Of a DNA stretch of 25,413 nt, positions 1-9,806 are shown piece by piece (position 1 is the stretch's first letter; every line of letters starts with the position of its first letter). Position numbers and translations under genes: made by a program. The stretch comes from Chara braunii (Eukaryota; Streptophyta; Charophyceae; Charales; Characeae), in contig BFEA01000610.1 of the NCBI GenBank assembly GCA_003427395.1, positions 642,270-667,682 on the forward strand. Reading direction: 5' to 3'. A model generated the notes under the pieces. The model had not been told where the DNA came from. It did not search any database and saw nothing but the letters and a program-made list of their open reading frames with translations.

Positions 1-985
1 ACTAGTAGGTAGCGCACCGCTACTTTCATGGATGATCATTGATGCAATCTTGGTGATTGGGGTTACTCACACTCATGCTGTTCACTCATACACTAGTAGG
101 TAGTGCACCGCAACTTCCATGGATGATCTTTGCTGCATTCTTGGTGATTTGGGTTACTCACACTCATGCTGTTCACTCATACACTAGTAGGTAGTGCACC
201 GCTACTTCCATGGATGATCTTTGCTGCATTCTTGGTGATTTGGGTTACTCACACTCATGCTGTTCACTCATACACTAGTAGGTAGTGCACCACAACTTCT
301 ATGGATGATCTTTGCTGCATCCTTGGTGATCTGAGTTACTCATACTCATGTTGTTCACTCATACACTAGTAGGTAGTTCACAACAATTTTAATGGATTAT
401 CTTTGCTGCATTCTTGGTGATTTGGGTTACTCATACTCATGTTGTTCACTCTTACACTAGTAGGTAGTGCACTGCAACTTTCATGATTGATCTTTGATGC
501 AACTTTGGTGATTTGGGCTACTCACACTGTTGCTGGTCACTCATACGCTAGTAGGTAGTGCACCGCTTCTTTCATAGATGATCTTTGATGCATTTTTGAT
601 GGTTTGGGCTACTCACACTCATGTTGTTCACTCATATACTAGTAGGTAGTGCACCGCTACTTTCATAGATGATCCTTGATGCGTTCTTGGTGGTTCGGGC
701 TACTTACACTCATGGTGTTCACTCATATACTAGTAGGTGGTACACAACAACTTCCATGGATGATCGTTACTGCAATCTTGGTAATTTGAGTTACTTACAC
801 TCATGTTTTTCACTCACATACTAGTAGGTAGGGCACCGCTACTTTCATGGGTGATCTTTGATGCAATCTTGGCAGTCTAGCCTACTCAATGTCAGACCGT
901 TCACTCACACGCTAGTAGGGAGTGCACCGCTTCTTTCATGGATGACTTTTGATTCAACCTTGGTGATCGTGCCTACTTAGACTCT
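1..985. repeat. 91-bp tandem repeat array (minisatellite)
   Basis: About eleven head-to-tail units start at 1, 92, 183, 274, 365, 456, 547, 638, 729, 820 and 911, an exact 91-bp period. Each opens with a variant of 'actagtaggtagtgcaccgc', has 'ttcatggatgatctttg' in the middle and ends 'ctcatgttgttcactcatac'. Units differ by point changes, with almost no length change. The array runs off the left edge, so its true size is unknown, and it fades at about 985. Confidence 0.97.
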
Positions 986-999
986 TTATAGTAGGTGAT

Positions 1000-2340
1000 G
1001 ATATGGATCTTGCTTAGTTGACCTCCTCTCTATGTGCATGTGCTTTCCATTAGTTATAACTTCTCAATGTCATGTCCATGTGTGTTGAGATGTTCCGGAT
1101 CTCACTTAGTTGATCTCTTCTCTATGTGCTTGTGTTTTCCATTAGTTATAGTTTTTCATTGTCATGTGCGTGCTTGTTGTGATGTACCGGTTCTTACCTA
1201 GATGATCGCCTCTCTATGTGCATGTGTTTTCCATTAGTTTTAGCTTTTCATAATCATGTTCATGCTTGATGTCATCTTGCTTAGTTGATCTCCTCTCTAT
1301 GTGCATGAGCTTTCCGTTAGTCCTAGCTCCTCCTTGTCATGTTCGTACTTAATGTGATGTTCCGGTTGATCTCTTCTCTTTGTGCATCCGTTTTCCGTTA
1401 GTTCTAGCTTCTCATTGTCATGACCATATGTATTATGATGTTCCGGTTGATCTCTTCCCTATGAGCATGTGCTTTCCATTAACTCTAGCCTCTCATTGTC
1501 ATGTTCATGCTTGACATGATGTTCCGGATCTTACTTAGTTGATCTCTTCTATATGTGCATGTGCTTTCCATTAAGTTCTAGTTTTTCATTGTCATGTCCA
1601 TGTGTGTTGTGATGTACCGGCTCTTACTTAGTTGATCTCTTCTCTATGTGCATGTGTTTTCCATTAGTTCTAGCCTCTCATTGTCATGTTCGTGCTTGGT
1701 GTGATGTTCTGGGTGATCTTTCCTCTATGTGCATGTGCTTTTCCACTAGTTCTAGCTTCTCATTGTCATGTCCATGTGTGTTGTGATGTTCCGGATCTCA
1801 CTTAGTTGATCTCTTCTCTATGTGCATGTGCTTTCCATTAGTTCTAGCCTCTGATTGTCATGTTCGTGCTTGTTGTGATGTACCGGTTCTTACTTAGTTG
1901 ATCTTCTCTCTATATGTATGTGCTTTCTATTAGTTCTAGCCTCTCATTGTCATGTTCGTACTTGGTGTGATGTTCCGGTTGATCTTTCCTCTATGTGCAT
2001 ATGCTTTTCCACTAGTTCTAGCTTCTCATTGCCACGCCCGTGTGTGATGTCATGTTCTAGATCTTACTTAGATAATCTCTTCTCTATGTGCATGTGTTTT
2101 CCTTTAGTTCTAAGCCTCTCATTGTCATGTTTGTACTTGGTGTGATGTTCCGGATGATCTTTCCTCTATGTGCATGTGCTTTTCCACGAGTTCTAGCTTC
2201 TCATTGTCATGTCCATGTGTGTTGTGACGTTCCGGATTTTACTTAGTTGATCTCTTTTCTATGTGCATGTGCCTTCCGCTGGTCCTAGTTTCTCAATTGG
2301 CAAATTCATGTGTGTTATAGTATCCGGTTCATACTTAGTT
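1000..2340. repeat. Second tandem array, unit about 83-93 bp
   Basis: About fifteen degenerate units carry 'cttagttgatctcttctcta', 'gtgcatgtgctttcc', 'attagttctagcctctcatt' and 'gatgttccgg'. The first unit starts fall at about 1013, 1105, 1197 and 1280. The period is near 92 bp, but several units lack the 'atcttacttag' block and are shorter. The unit sequence differs from that of the 91-bp array it abuts. Short reading frames inside it reflect the repeat and are not called as genes. Confidence 0.93.
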
Positions 2341-2414
2341 GGTCTTTTACTATGGGATGGGTGATCAACATTTGGCTGCTACCACGGGTGATGACTTGAT
2401 TAAGATTAGAAATC

Positions 2415-2461
2415 TCTTCTCTCTCTCCTTCTCTCTCTCTCTCTCTCTCCCTCGCTTTCTA

Positions 2462-2492
<31 letters not shown>

Positions 2493-2515
2493 TTCTCACT
2501 CTCTCTCTCGCCTCC
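2415..2515. repeat. CT-rich microsatellite
   Basis: Imperfect (CT)n with cc and ttt interruptions, directly right of the second tandem array. The 81-codon frame across it is a low-complexity Ser/Leu artefact. Confidence 0.9.
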
Positions 2516-2579
2516 CCCTCCACCACTCTTTTTCTCCTCGTTCACTTTGTTTCCCTCTTTCGCTTCCCCTCACTTGGCA

Positions 2580-5393
2580 TATGACTAACCCTTCTTCCCC
2601 TCACTTGGTACATTGTCAGGGTGCGAACGGTAAGAAGAGATCAGACCTCACTTGGTGGAGAAAGAGGGCAAGGGGAGGGTAGCCGGTCCCTTGTGCCACC
2701 AAGGAGACAAAGGAAAATGATGTTGGGAGAGTGAGAAAGGACGAGAACCGGAGAAAGTGAAATAGTAAGCAAGGTCAGTTTGACTCAACCATTTCCCCGA
2801 CTGCATGACTATGAGAAGATGATGGGCTGATTGAGCAAGGAAATGAAACAAAAAACGGCCAAAGAGCATGGAAAGGGTAGGCATGTGGGAAGGACTATGT
2901 GTTGACCCCCAACGGGGGATTGTATGGATTCTTGCTTTGTGTGCGATTGTGTAGGTGAGTGATGGTAAAGAATGCTTTGAGTGGGATAGGGCCGGGCGGA
3001 ACCGGGCACCAAGAGGGAAAGGAGAGAGGGACTAAGGGGCTACGAGACCCTAGCATAAAACCAACCCATAAAAATGAGTTTTGCTTTTGAGATTTGGAAG
3101 GTAGATGAGAAAACGAAGTGCAATCTTGCCAAGGGAAAGGTGATGGTATGCGTGCATGCATATAAAAGCCCCGAAAAGACTAAGGGGCCTGCGGCAATGG
3201 AGTTGATTAAGATGTATGAGGTCCAACTGGGGCGTAGAGGCGAGGGGTAAGACGGCTTCGTCGCACCCCGATGACGCCGTAGGTACACAAGGTTTAGAAA
3301 AATGGTGCGCGGCCTAAGGATGACGCTTAGCGTGCTCACAAAAGGAAGAAAAACTCTCAAAGAATCCCTGGACTACCTGTGTATTGGAAGGAGCAATTAC
3401 TTGAGAACACAATAAAGAATAAAAAAAAAAATCAGCGCTACGGATTGACCAGCGAGACTACCACCTGGCGTGAGGGTTGAGCTACATCCCCAATGTCAAA
3501 GCTCTCTCGCGCGATGGCCCGCCCCCATCCATCTCAAAGTACTAGGTGGGGGTGACCCTGGGACGAATGACCCGCGCCCTGAGCATGAGTGTGGGCGGGC
3601 CGAGCCGACTGGGACCCGCAGTGGGGTCGACTAAGGTTCGAAAGTCTACCGGGGTTTAACCCTACAAAAATGGTGGAGGTGACGGACAAGGGTTAAATTG
3701 ACCCTTGCGATTCCGACGGGGGCGTCCGACGCATTGACGTGTACACAACCCAAGATAAGTAAAATGGACTTGTGCTTGCTCTTTCCCTTGTGAGAAATCA
3801 AATTTGGGAGTGGCTGGGCGCATGGCATTGCCAGGCCTTGAGGTATAATATGCATGTTATGCACTTGATCAGTCGTTCCCTTGTGGAATGACTCTAACCC
3901 CCCTTCGTCCGAGGCTGGTGCCCGCCAGTCCGAGGAAGCTTTGGGCAAGTCGCATGTCGACACTTCCTCTTCGTATAAAAGAAGGGCTCCGGTTACCTGG
4001 CGGCTGGGCCTTTGGCTTCGGCCGGGGTCCGATGAAAATCCCACGGCAGAGTGATCCGACCGAACGGGTGCCCCTTCTACCTTCTTCTTTGAGCCAGTGG
4101 GCTCATGCACTTTGCACTTTTTTTGAAATGCTTCAAAGAACCAACATGAACACAACGGGTCATCAAGAAGGAACAATCCCGCCCTATGAAATGACAGACA
4201 AATGAAGAAAAAGGGAATAAAGGGAGTTGCTAGACTCCAAGGAAAACTAGCTCACCCTTGAAGACTCTTACCAGAAGGAACCAACCACTATGTATGAAAA
4301 TAGGGGGTGTAACACTCGTTGTCCTGAGAGAAAATTGTGAGTTATGGGTAGGAAGCGCTGGGAGCACTAAGGGAAAGACACTTGCATTCTATGTGTCCCA
4401 CTTGAGACTTGTGTTTGCATGATGGGATTCGAGTGTCCTGCCTTTCGGAAGGAAAGGATTGGTTTGCACCGGCCGGTGCGGGTTACGAAACGTCGCTCTC
4501 TTTTTGTAGGCTGTCGTGTGTTCGTGTGTGGAGGTCAGGCCACCGAGCTGTCGGATGGGAGTTTGTCACGCCGGGTGATTAATAGCATTCTCGTTCGAGC
4601 GGTGACGAGCTTTGGCTCGATGATCTGTCTGACGGGGTGCGAAACATCACCTCAGGCGGGGCTTAGCCTGTTGGCTGGGGGGGGGAGTGCCACTGCATGC
4701 GGACATAGACGGAGCCTCGGAGACGATTAGTAGCCTCTCGTAGCATGGCTTGGGAAAGACTGATTTTTATCGGACCGATGGAAGTGAATGCCCGGACGAC
4801 TGACTTTTGTCCCTGTATTTAGGCACACGGGGTAACTCTCGGTGTCGGTATGGATGTGCAAAAGCGGCAAGATGGAATGGGGTATTCTGGGTACAAGGAA
4901 AGGGCTAATGTCTTGCCGGAGCCTAGGTACCACGCTCGCGACGGTTGAGCTGCACTTGAGGTATGGGATAAAACTCTACCGATAGTACCAGCGGAGAGAC
5001 CATATTGGGGATGACCGGTGAGGAGATGACCGGCCCGTATGTGAGATTGCCTGATTTTTTTGTGTTCCCCCCTCCGTAAAGATTGATTGAGTTTGGATTG
5101 TTGGATGAACATATTTCTAAGTCTATTCCCCCCCATTTAAGTCTGCACGAGTGATAGATGATCGAAAGGAAGGAGGATAAAGGTCAGCTGAAACGGAACC
5201 AAGAGAAGGAATGTGGGGAAATGGATGACCGACCGAGGGTATTAAGGGAAGGAGGTACTTAGGAATGGGGGAGTAAATTAGGGAGACCTTGATGAGGGGT
5301 CTGAAATAATTCTCATCTAGAACAAGGGTTGACCTGACCAGAAGAACCGGTTGGTACTCTTTTATGAAAACAGGGGTCGGGTGCTGAAACAAG
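2580..5393. other. 2.8-kb stretch without a supportable gene
   Basis: Nothing here resembles a known protein or a family A copy. The longest open frame (3646-4176, minus, 176 codons) starts at TTG and shows no motif, and the shorter ones look random. Small structures seen: 'ctcacttgg' three times at about 2568-2656; a perfect 9-bp inverted repeat GGCCCGCCC (3516-3524) and GGGCGGGCC (3593-3601) with a 68-nt loop; and 'gatgaccgg' twice near 5010-5035. The stretch could hold old transposon remnants or untranslated DNA. Confidence 0.6.
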
Positions 5394-6196
5394 ATGGCGC
5401 GATGGTTGTTTTCCCCGATCTATACCAGCGGCCCGGAAATGCCAGCAGATGTAAAGGATGGGGTATTGGTCGTCCTCCCGGAAGATGGAGCGTGGATGGA
5501 CTTTGAACTAGCGTATCAAATGACAATGTTGGAAGGGGATGACATGTTTCTTTGGATAGAGACAGTATGGACTAGTGTCAGCTTGACAAGGTTGGCGCCA
5601 AGCTTAATGGATTTGGAATTCCGAGGGACAGTGGAAACCCGGGGGTGGGTCTTCTTGTCACGGGATGGGGATAATGCTATGTTCATAGAATTGGCACTCG
5701 GGAATACGCCGAACGAACTGTTTAGGAAGGCAGAAGCGGAGGTTGGGTGGGCTGCGTGTCAGCGGAGAGAAATGGAAATGGAAAAAATAGACGTACGGGT
5801 GAAACTTGGTGATAGAAGAAGCATGAGGCGACCTATAAGGACCATGCAATGTGTGTTGCCTCCCTTCTTGGTGGATGCGGTTTCGGAACCCGAAGCAGGC
5901 TAGTACAGATATGCCAGTCCATGATGAACCTCGGACTATACCAGTATGCTAGGCAAGACTTATTTCGGTTGTCGGTAGAAATGGGGCCGTTTGAGGGGAA
6001 CTGGGCGGACGAGCTGACCGAGGTACTAAACTGCCTTAGTGTAGATAATATTTTTGTTGCTAGCTCCGTGCATTGGGGGATAGTCTATAGGAATGTGGCA
6101 GTAGGGGAGATATTTCTGGAAGGGGTAAAAGAGTTGTTCTGCGACGAGGAGGATGACTTCAGTGATGAGGACGAAGATGATGAGATAGAGGACTGA
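5394..6196 (+). pseudogene. Family A copy 1 (A1), one frameshift
   Basis: Product not recognised. It starts at ATG 5394. The first frame runs to a TAG at 5901-5903. Near 5880 a one-base loss (gtttcgga where a homolog encodes Val-Phe-Gly) moves the coding sense to the frame ending at TGA 6196. Joined, it would be about 265 residues. Module 1 has FLWIETVW (residues 52-59), RGWVFLSRDG (83-92) and LALGNTPNELFRKA (about 100-113). Module 2 starts at LPPFLVDAV and includes VEMGPFEGN near 5984-6000. The C-terminus is strongly acidic (DEEDDFSDEDEDD). No signal peptide or membrane helix is obvious. Calling it a family member rests on alignment by eye with A2-A4 just downstream. The frameshift could be a sequencing error, so a working gene is possible. 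Function unknown. Confidence 0.75.
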
Positions 6197-6338
6197 GACT
6201 TCTAAGGAGGGTGACTTGACCTAGGGGGAACGGGTGACCTGGTGTTGTGCAGGAAGAGGGAAGATGACTAGAGAGGAAATGATGATGGAATACACCTTTA
6301 AGGGATGAGAAGCAAGACGACTCAGGGGAGGGATAAAA

Positions 6339-7019
6339 ATGCCTATACCAACGGAAAACGAGTGGAGGGGAACCATGTGCGACTGGGTAGGGTTTAAGGT
6401 TGCCTGAGAATTATCATATGTATGGATAGAACGGATTTGGAACCCAATAAGGGAAGAGGAAGGTTGGGACGAGATAGAAGAGGGCAAAGTGGAGTCAATC
6501 GGAACAATTGTCCTTTCCGAAGATGGGTGGCACCTATTTTGCACTACTTTAACAATGGGACAGGATCCAACGTGGCTTCTAGGGGATGCTAAAGCGCGAA
6601 CCCGAAAAGAAGGTAAGAGGTTCGTCAACGAGGGTTGGGACGAAGTTAGTAGCAGGGTTGTGATGGGAGGATGAAGGGAACTCAAGCATCCCTGCCTGCG
6701 CACAACGGCGTGGGTGCCCGAGTTCGTGGCCGACTGGTTCGGGGGATTCGAGCACATAGCAGACGTGGCCGACTCCATGAGGGAAGTGCACATAGAATAT
6801 GCCTGGTTGACCGAGGAATTCTATAGGATGTCCTTAAAATATGGACCTTTCTAGGACGATAAAGCCAGTGAAGTCATCACTGTCCTGAGGATAGGTAAGT
6901 ACGACCGCCTAGAGGTACACGCGAAAGCTTGGGACGCCATAGTTAGCCGGGAGGCGGCCGCCGCACCGTTCTACGTGGACGATGTCTTTACGTTGTTTGA
7001 GGTACTATGGTACGATTAG
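6339..7019 (+). pseudogene. Family A copy 2 (A2), three in-frame stops
   Basis: One frame of 226 codons from ATG 6339 to TAG 7017-7019, broken only by TGA 6405, TGA 6672 and TAG 6852, with no frameshift. Module 1 reads YVWIERIW, then GTIVLSEDGW, then TMGQDPTWLLGDAK. Module 2 reads VPEFVADWFGG, then FYRMSLKYGPF, the TAG, and DDKASEVITVL. It ends FYVDDVFTLFEVLW. These blocks match A1, A3 and A4 in order and spacing. The TAG at 6852 sits exactly where A1 has the Glu of GPFEGN. A four-member alignment makes the family call firm, but the role is unknown. It lies 142 bp after A1. Likely a dead copy unless stops are read through. Confidence 0.78.
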
Positions 7020-7421
7020 AGGGACCCGAAAATCGGATACCGCAGGGAGGTCAGAGTATGGAGGGTGCAGGTGAATCGGGATGTGGCATAAGAAAAGGGG
7101 GCGTGTACATTAGTTAGCAGGGGATGCGAGGGGATCGAAACAAGGAAGGTAGCAATACCAAAAGGGGGAGGAAGACTTGTACGTGTATGGAGAAGGGATG
7201 ACAGCAAGAACCAGTGTACGATAGGTAAGAAGTGCTGAAAGACTAAAGCACGAAAGACATGGAATCTCGGTGGGTGCAGCAATCAGACTAAGGAAGCCGG
7301 AAAGGAGACATTGTGGGATGGTCCGACGAATGATATTCTGGGAGGACAGGCCTCGCGGGATTCTACCACTAAGAGCATCAGGGGGCAGGGTCGAAATAAG
7401 CCTGCCAGCAAAAAACGTGGT

Positions 7422-7430
7422 AAGTAACCC
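7422..7430. repeat. Left 9-bp target-site duplication
   Basis: AAGTAACCC at 7422-7430 recurs exactly at 7681-7689, bracketing the hairpin. Both copies lie in the coding sense of A3 and encode the same Ser-Asn-Pro, as expected for a duplicated insertion target. Confidence 0.75.
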
Positions 7431-7680
7431 ACAAGGTCCGAAAACCATGAAAAACACCCTTCACCACTTGAGGATGCTGCCTGCCTAAGCAAGTGGTTTT
7501 CAGGGTCTTCGGAACTTTCACCACTTCAGGACCATTCAGGATTTTCAGACATGAATGATCCTGAATTGGTGAAAGGTCCAAAGACCCTGAAAACCACCTG
7601 TTTAGGCAGGCTGCATCCTGAAGTGGTCAAGGGTGTCCTGAAGTGGTGATGAAAAATACGACTGTTGTTAACCTTCTCTC
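7431..7680. mobile_element. MITE-like foldback element inside A3
   Basis: A 250-bp insertion whose interior is a long imperfect hairpin. The arm starting at 7455 (caccct, tcaccactt, gaggatgctgcctgccta, gtggttttcagggtct) is matched by the reverse complement of the arm ending at 7635, leaving a loop near 7541-7550. The stem is about 85 bp with a few mismatches. A CCACTTCAGGA-like block recurs within and between arms. The outermost 20 bp pair poorly; only an AAGGT-like end is shared. It has no coding capacity. The 9-bp duplication is typical of Mutator-like elements, so a non-autonomous MULE-type MITE is my best guess. A microRNA-like precursor origin is possible. Confidence 0.75.
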
Positions 7681-7689
7681 AAGTAACCC
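7681..7689. repeat. Right 9-bp target-site duplication
   Basis: AAGTAACCC, identical to 7422-7430. The A3 coding sense resumes here. Confidence 0.75.
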
Positions 7690-8453
7690 GGTAATGGACT
7701 GGGTGGGGGTAGAATTGGTGGAAGATACGGTATACCTAGTAGTAGAGCTGGAGTGGCGTGGGAGAAGAGAGTTCGGAGGCATAAATTTGGACCTCCCAGG
7801 GCGCGTGCATGCGACAGGGTCCCTACACCTGTCGGAAGAAGGATGGCGGACCTTTGGGATTGCCTTGGCTTCCGGGGATGACCCCGTACGAATGTTTGAA
7901 GGAGCATGGCAAATAACCTGGCGGGAGGGGTTTGAGTTCGCGGATCCAGAACGAGATGACATACGGTTGAGGTAAAAGTCGCTGCAGCAGGGACCTTTGA
8001 GTTACCAAATGAGGTCATACGGATGATACTGTCACCCTTTCTACTAAGACGACTGGGGGGCATAGAGCGAGTGGAGCAGGCGGTAGCCGCCGTAACTAGG
8101 CTAGAATTTGACGAAGCATTAATGTATTAGGAATACTACCGGCCCTTCCTAGAGATGGGGCTTTTTGAGGACGAACAGGGGCACGAGGTGTTTTGTGTAC
8201 TACGAGCAGCAGTAAATACTAGGCCAGGAGTTTCGCATATGAGTGACGAGGCTATGTGGAGAGTCATCCCGCGGGAAGTAGGTCGGGGCGCGACCTACAT
8301 AAATGACCTTTACCGGCTGTACGAGCAGCCAGAAGAGGTTGCTGCTCCCGGGGGCATGGAAGGATAGCTGGGACCAGAGCAGAAGAGTGAAAACATGAAG
8401 GATAAAAGGGGCAGTAGGTGGATGTTTACTGAGGATTGGTTGTAACTCTTTCT

Positions 8454-9302
8454 ATGTGGACTATGCAGGGAATCACCAAGGCAACAATGGCAGCAAGACG
8501 CGTGCGAATGGAACGTCGGCCCCGTGTGCGGATGGAAAGCCAGCCCCGGTACCCCGGACCGCCCTGGAATAACGACGGACGATGGAAAGTATCCCTCCCA
8601 TCGAGTTCCAACTATCGGGGAGTCGACGTAGAATGACGGGCCATAACTTAAGGGAGAGACACCGCTTTCATGTTGGTAGAATGTCGATGGACGGGGATGA
8701 GAATCAACCGGGGGCCAGGGGATTATATATTCTCCAGTTTAGAGGTAACTGGGGTCCTGTACCTACCCGAGGCTGGGTGACACTTGCTGGGGATAGAAAT
8801 AGCGCAAGGCCACGAGTTGGCTCCCGTCTTTCGGAGGGCGGCCCGGGTGTTGACACGGATAGGACAATCAGTCAGGGGTAGAAGAAACGTGGACTTACTT
8901 ACCCAGGTGGAAATGGGAGTTTGGAAGGAATTCAGGGCACCAACCACACCGCTGAGGTGCCGAGTTCCCCGTTTTATGATAGACCTCGTCTTCGGGAGCC
9001 TCGCAAGGGCACAGGAGCTGGCAGACTCGGCGATAGTCTAGGCAAACCACTTCCCCTCCTCGACCATTGGGATGTTCTACGATGTCGCTGTGGAGCATGG
9101 GCCGTTCTAGGGAAACAGGGCCCACGAGTTACTGGAAGTCATCCACATCCTGATGTTTAGGGCGCCATGGCTAGACTGGGCGGGATGCGAACGCATAATC
9201 CGAAGGGAAATCGAGATAGGAAAAAGTTATTTAGCAGGGGTGGCTGAATTATTCGAGGAGCCTACCGAACCGGAAGGGCCGCGAGGGCGAGAACAGAACT
9301 AG
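8454..9302 (+). pseudogene. Family A copy 4 (A4), frameshifts and two TAGs
   Basis: The start is uncertain: ATG 8454 or 8508 opens a frame reading RWKVSLP, which matches A3's VEISLP. The coding sense then moves to another frame (GLYILQFRGNW, then TRGWVTLAG, about 8700-8790) and to a third at 8784 (GIEIAQGHELAPVFRRA). That last frame stays aligned for 173 codons to TAG 9302. Module 2 has VPRFMIDLVFGS and FYDVAVEHGPF, then TAG 9108, GNRAHELLEVI, and a C-terminus of YLAGVAELFEEPTEPEG. Stops lie at 9039 and 9108; the second falls at the same codon as the TAG in A2. Part of module 1 (about eight residues after WVTLA) is missing relative to A1. Clearly a decayed copy, function unknown. Confidence 0.7.
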
Positions 9303-9410
9303 CACCCGCAGGCGGGCCAATAGGGCAAATCGAGTATAGTCCGCTACGAACAGAAGTTCGCCGATGGAAATAAGAAAGGGGCCTCGGACCCGGATGATCA
9401 AAACCCGCTA

Positions 9411-9430
9411 GAAAATAAAGGAGGGGGTAG
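9411..9430 (+). other. Purine-rich tract before a possible LTR
   Basis: This stretch is almost all purine and contains aaggaggggg. It lies 12 bp before a TGTCAT terminus. Polypurine tracts normally abut the 3' LTR, so the gap weakens the call. Confidence 0.3.
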
Positions 9431-9442
9431 ACTCCTAATGGT

Positions 9443-9759
9443 TGTCATGACCCTGAAGGTCGGAAAGGGAAATACTGCTCGGGAAAACTTTCCCTAGCAG
9501 GATGCCTAACCCGGGCTCCTACGCACCGGCCCGACGAGGCAAGGACGCTCTAAACGAGCCTGTGATAAAGGAAACTAAGTCACACCCTTAGCTCGACAGG
9601 GCAGCAGGGCCAGCCTTTTGGAAAGCAATCAGGAAACGGAGATAGGCAAAAGGGTATTTCCCGAATAAAGATAAGCCAACAAAGTCGGAAACCTAAATAC
9701 TTCGCGTTGCGTGTGTCCTGGAAATTCTTTGGCTTATGAAAAACTAGGCAAAAATGACA
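9443..9759 (+). repeat. Candidate LTR, 317 bp
   Basis: It begins TGTCATGACCC and ends AAAATGACA, giving 6-bp inverted ends TGTCAT/ATGACA in TG...CA form. AATAAA at 9664 could be the R-region poly(A) signal. It sits directly before the gag reading frames. Against it: I see no second copy in the window and no recognisable primer-binding site after 9759, and the ATG of a possible gag start (9754) overlaps its right end. The right boundary is therefore uncertain. Confidence 0.35.
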
Positions 9760-9806
9760 ACGGAGGATGAGACGGATAACCGTAAGAGTGAAGGAGGACC
9801 AGGCTT

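Larger units (their letters stand above)
7318..8367 (+). pseudogene. Family A copy 3 (A3), split by a hairpin insertion
   Basis: ATG 7318 opens a frame reading GRVEISLP up to about 7430. A 250-bp insertion with a 9-bp duplicated flank follows, and the reading then resumes at 7681 as SNPVMDWVGVELVEDTVYLV. The 259 added bases shift the frame by one. Leaving them out gives a continuous frame that aligns with A1. Module 1 continues with GSLHLSEEGWRTFGIALASG and DDPVRMF. A one-base loss near 7967 leads to TAA 7973; module 2 (FELPNEVIRMIL, then FLEMGLFEDEQGHEVFCVL) continues in the next frame. It contains TAG 8128 and ends at TAG 8367. An ATG at 7649 just after the hairpin could start a shorter product of about 109 residues. 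Unknown function. Confidence 0.75.

Noticed and set aside
1-985. CRISPR array
   Set aside because: The whole 91-bp unit repeats with no unique spacers; it is a minisatellite.
3516-3601. GC-rich 9-bp inverted repeat as a terminator or RNA gene
   Set aside because: A short stem with a 68-nt loop is easily found by chance in GC-rich DNA; no tRNA or other RNA fold was recognised.
3646-4176. 176-codon minus-strand frame
   Set aside because: TTG start, no recognisable motif, no relation to other proteins here, in a region otherwise without coding signal.
6221-6793. 190-codon minus-strand frame over A2
   Set aside because: Antisense shadow of A2, whose plus frame aligns with three neighbours.
5394-9302. 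Alternative genetic code in which TAG or TGA is sense
   Set aside because: TAG, TGA and TAA all appear in-frame, and TAG and TGA also end copies at the expected C-termini (A1 TGA; A2, A3, A4 TAG). Decay explains this better.
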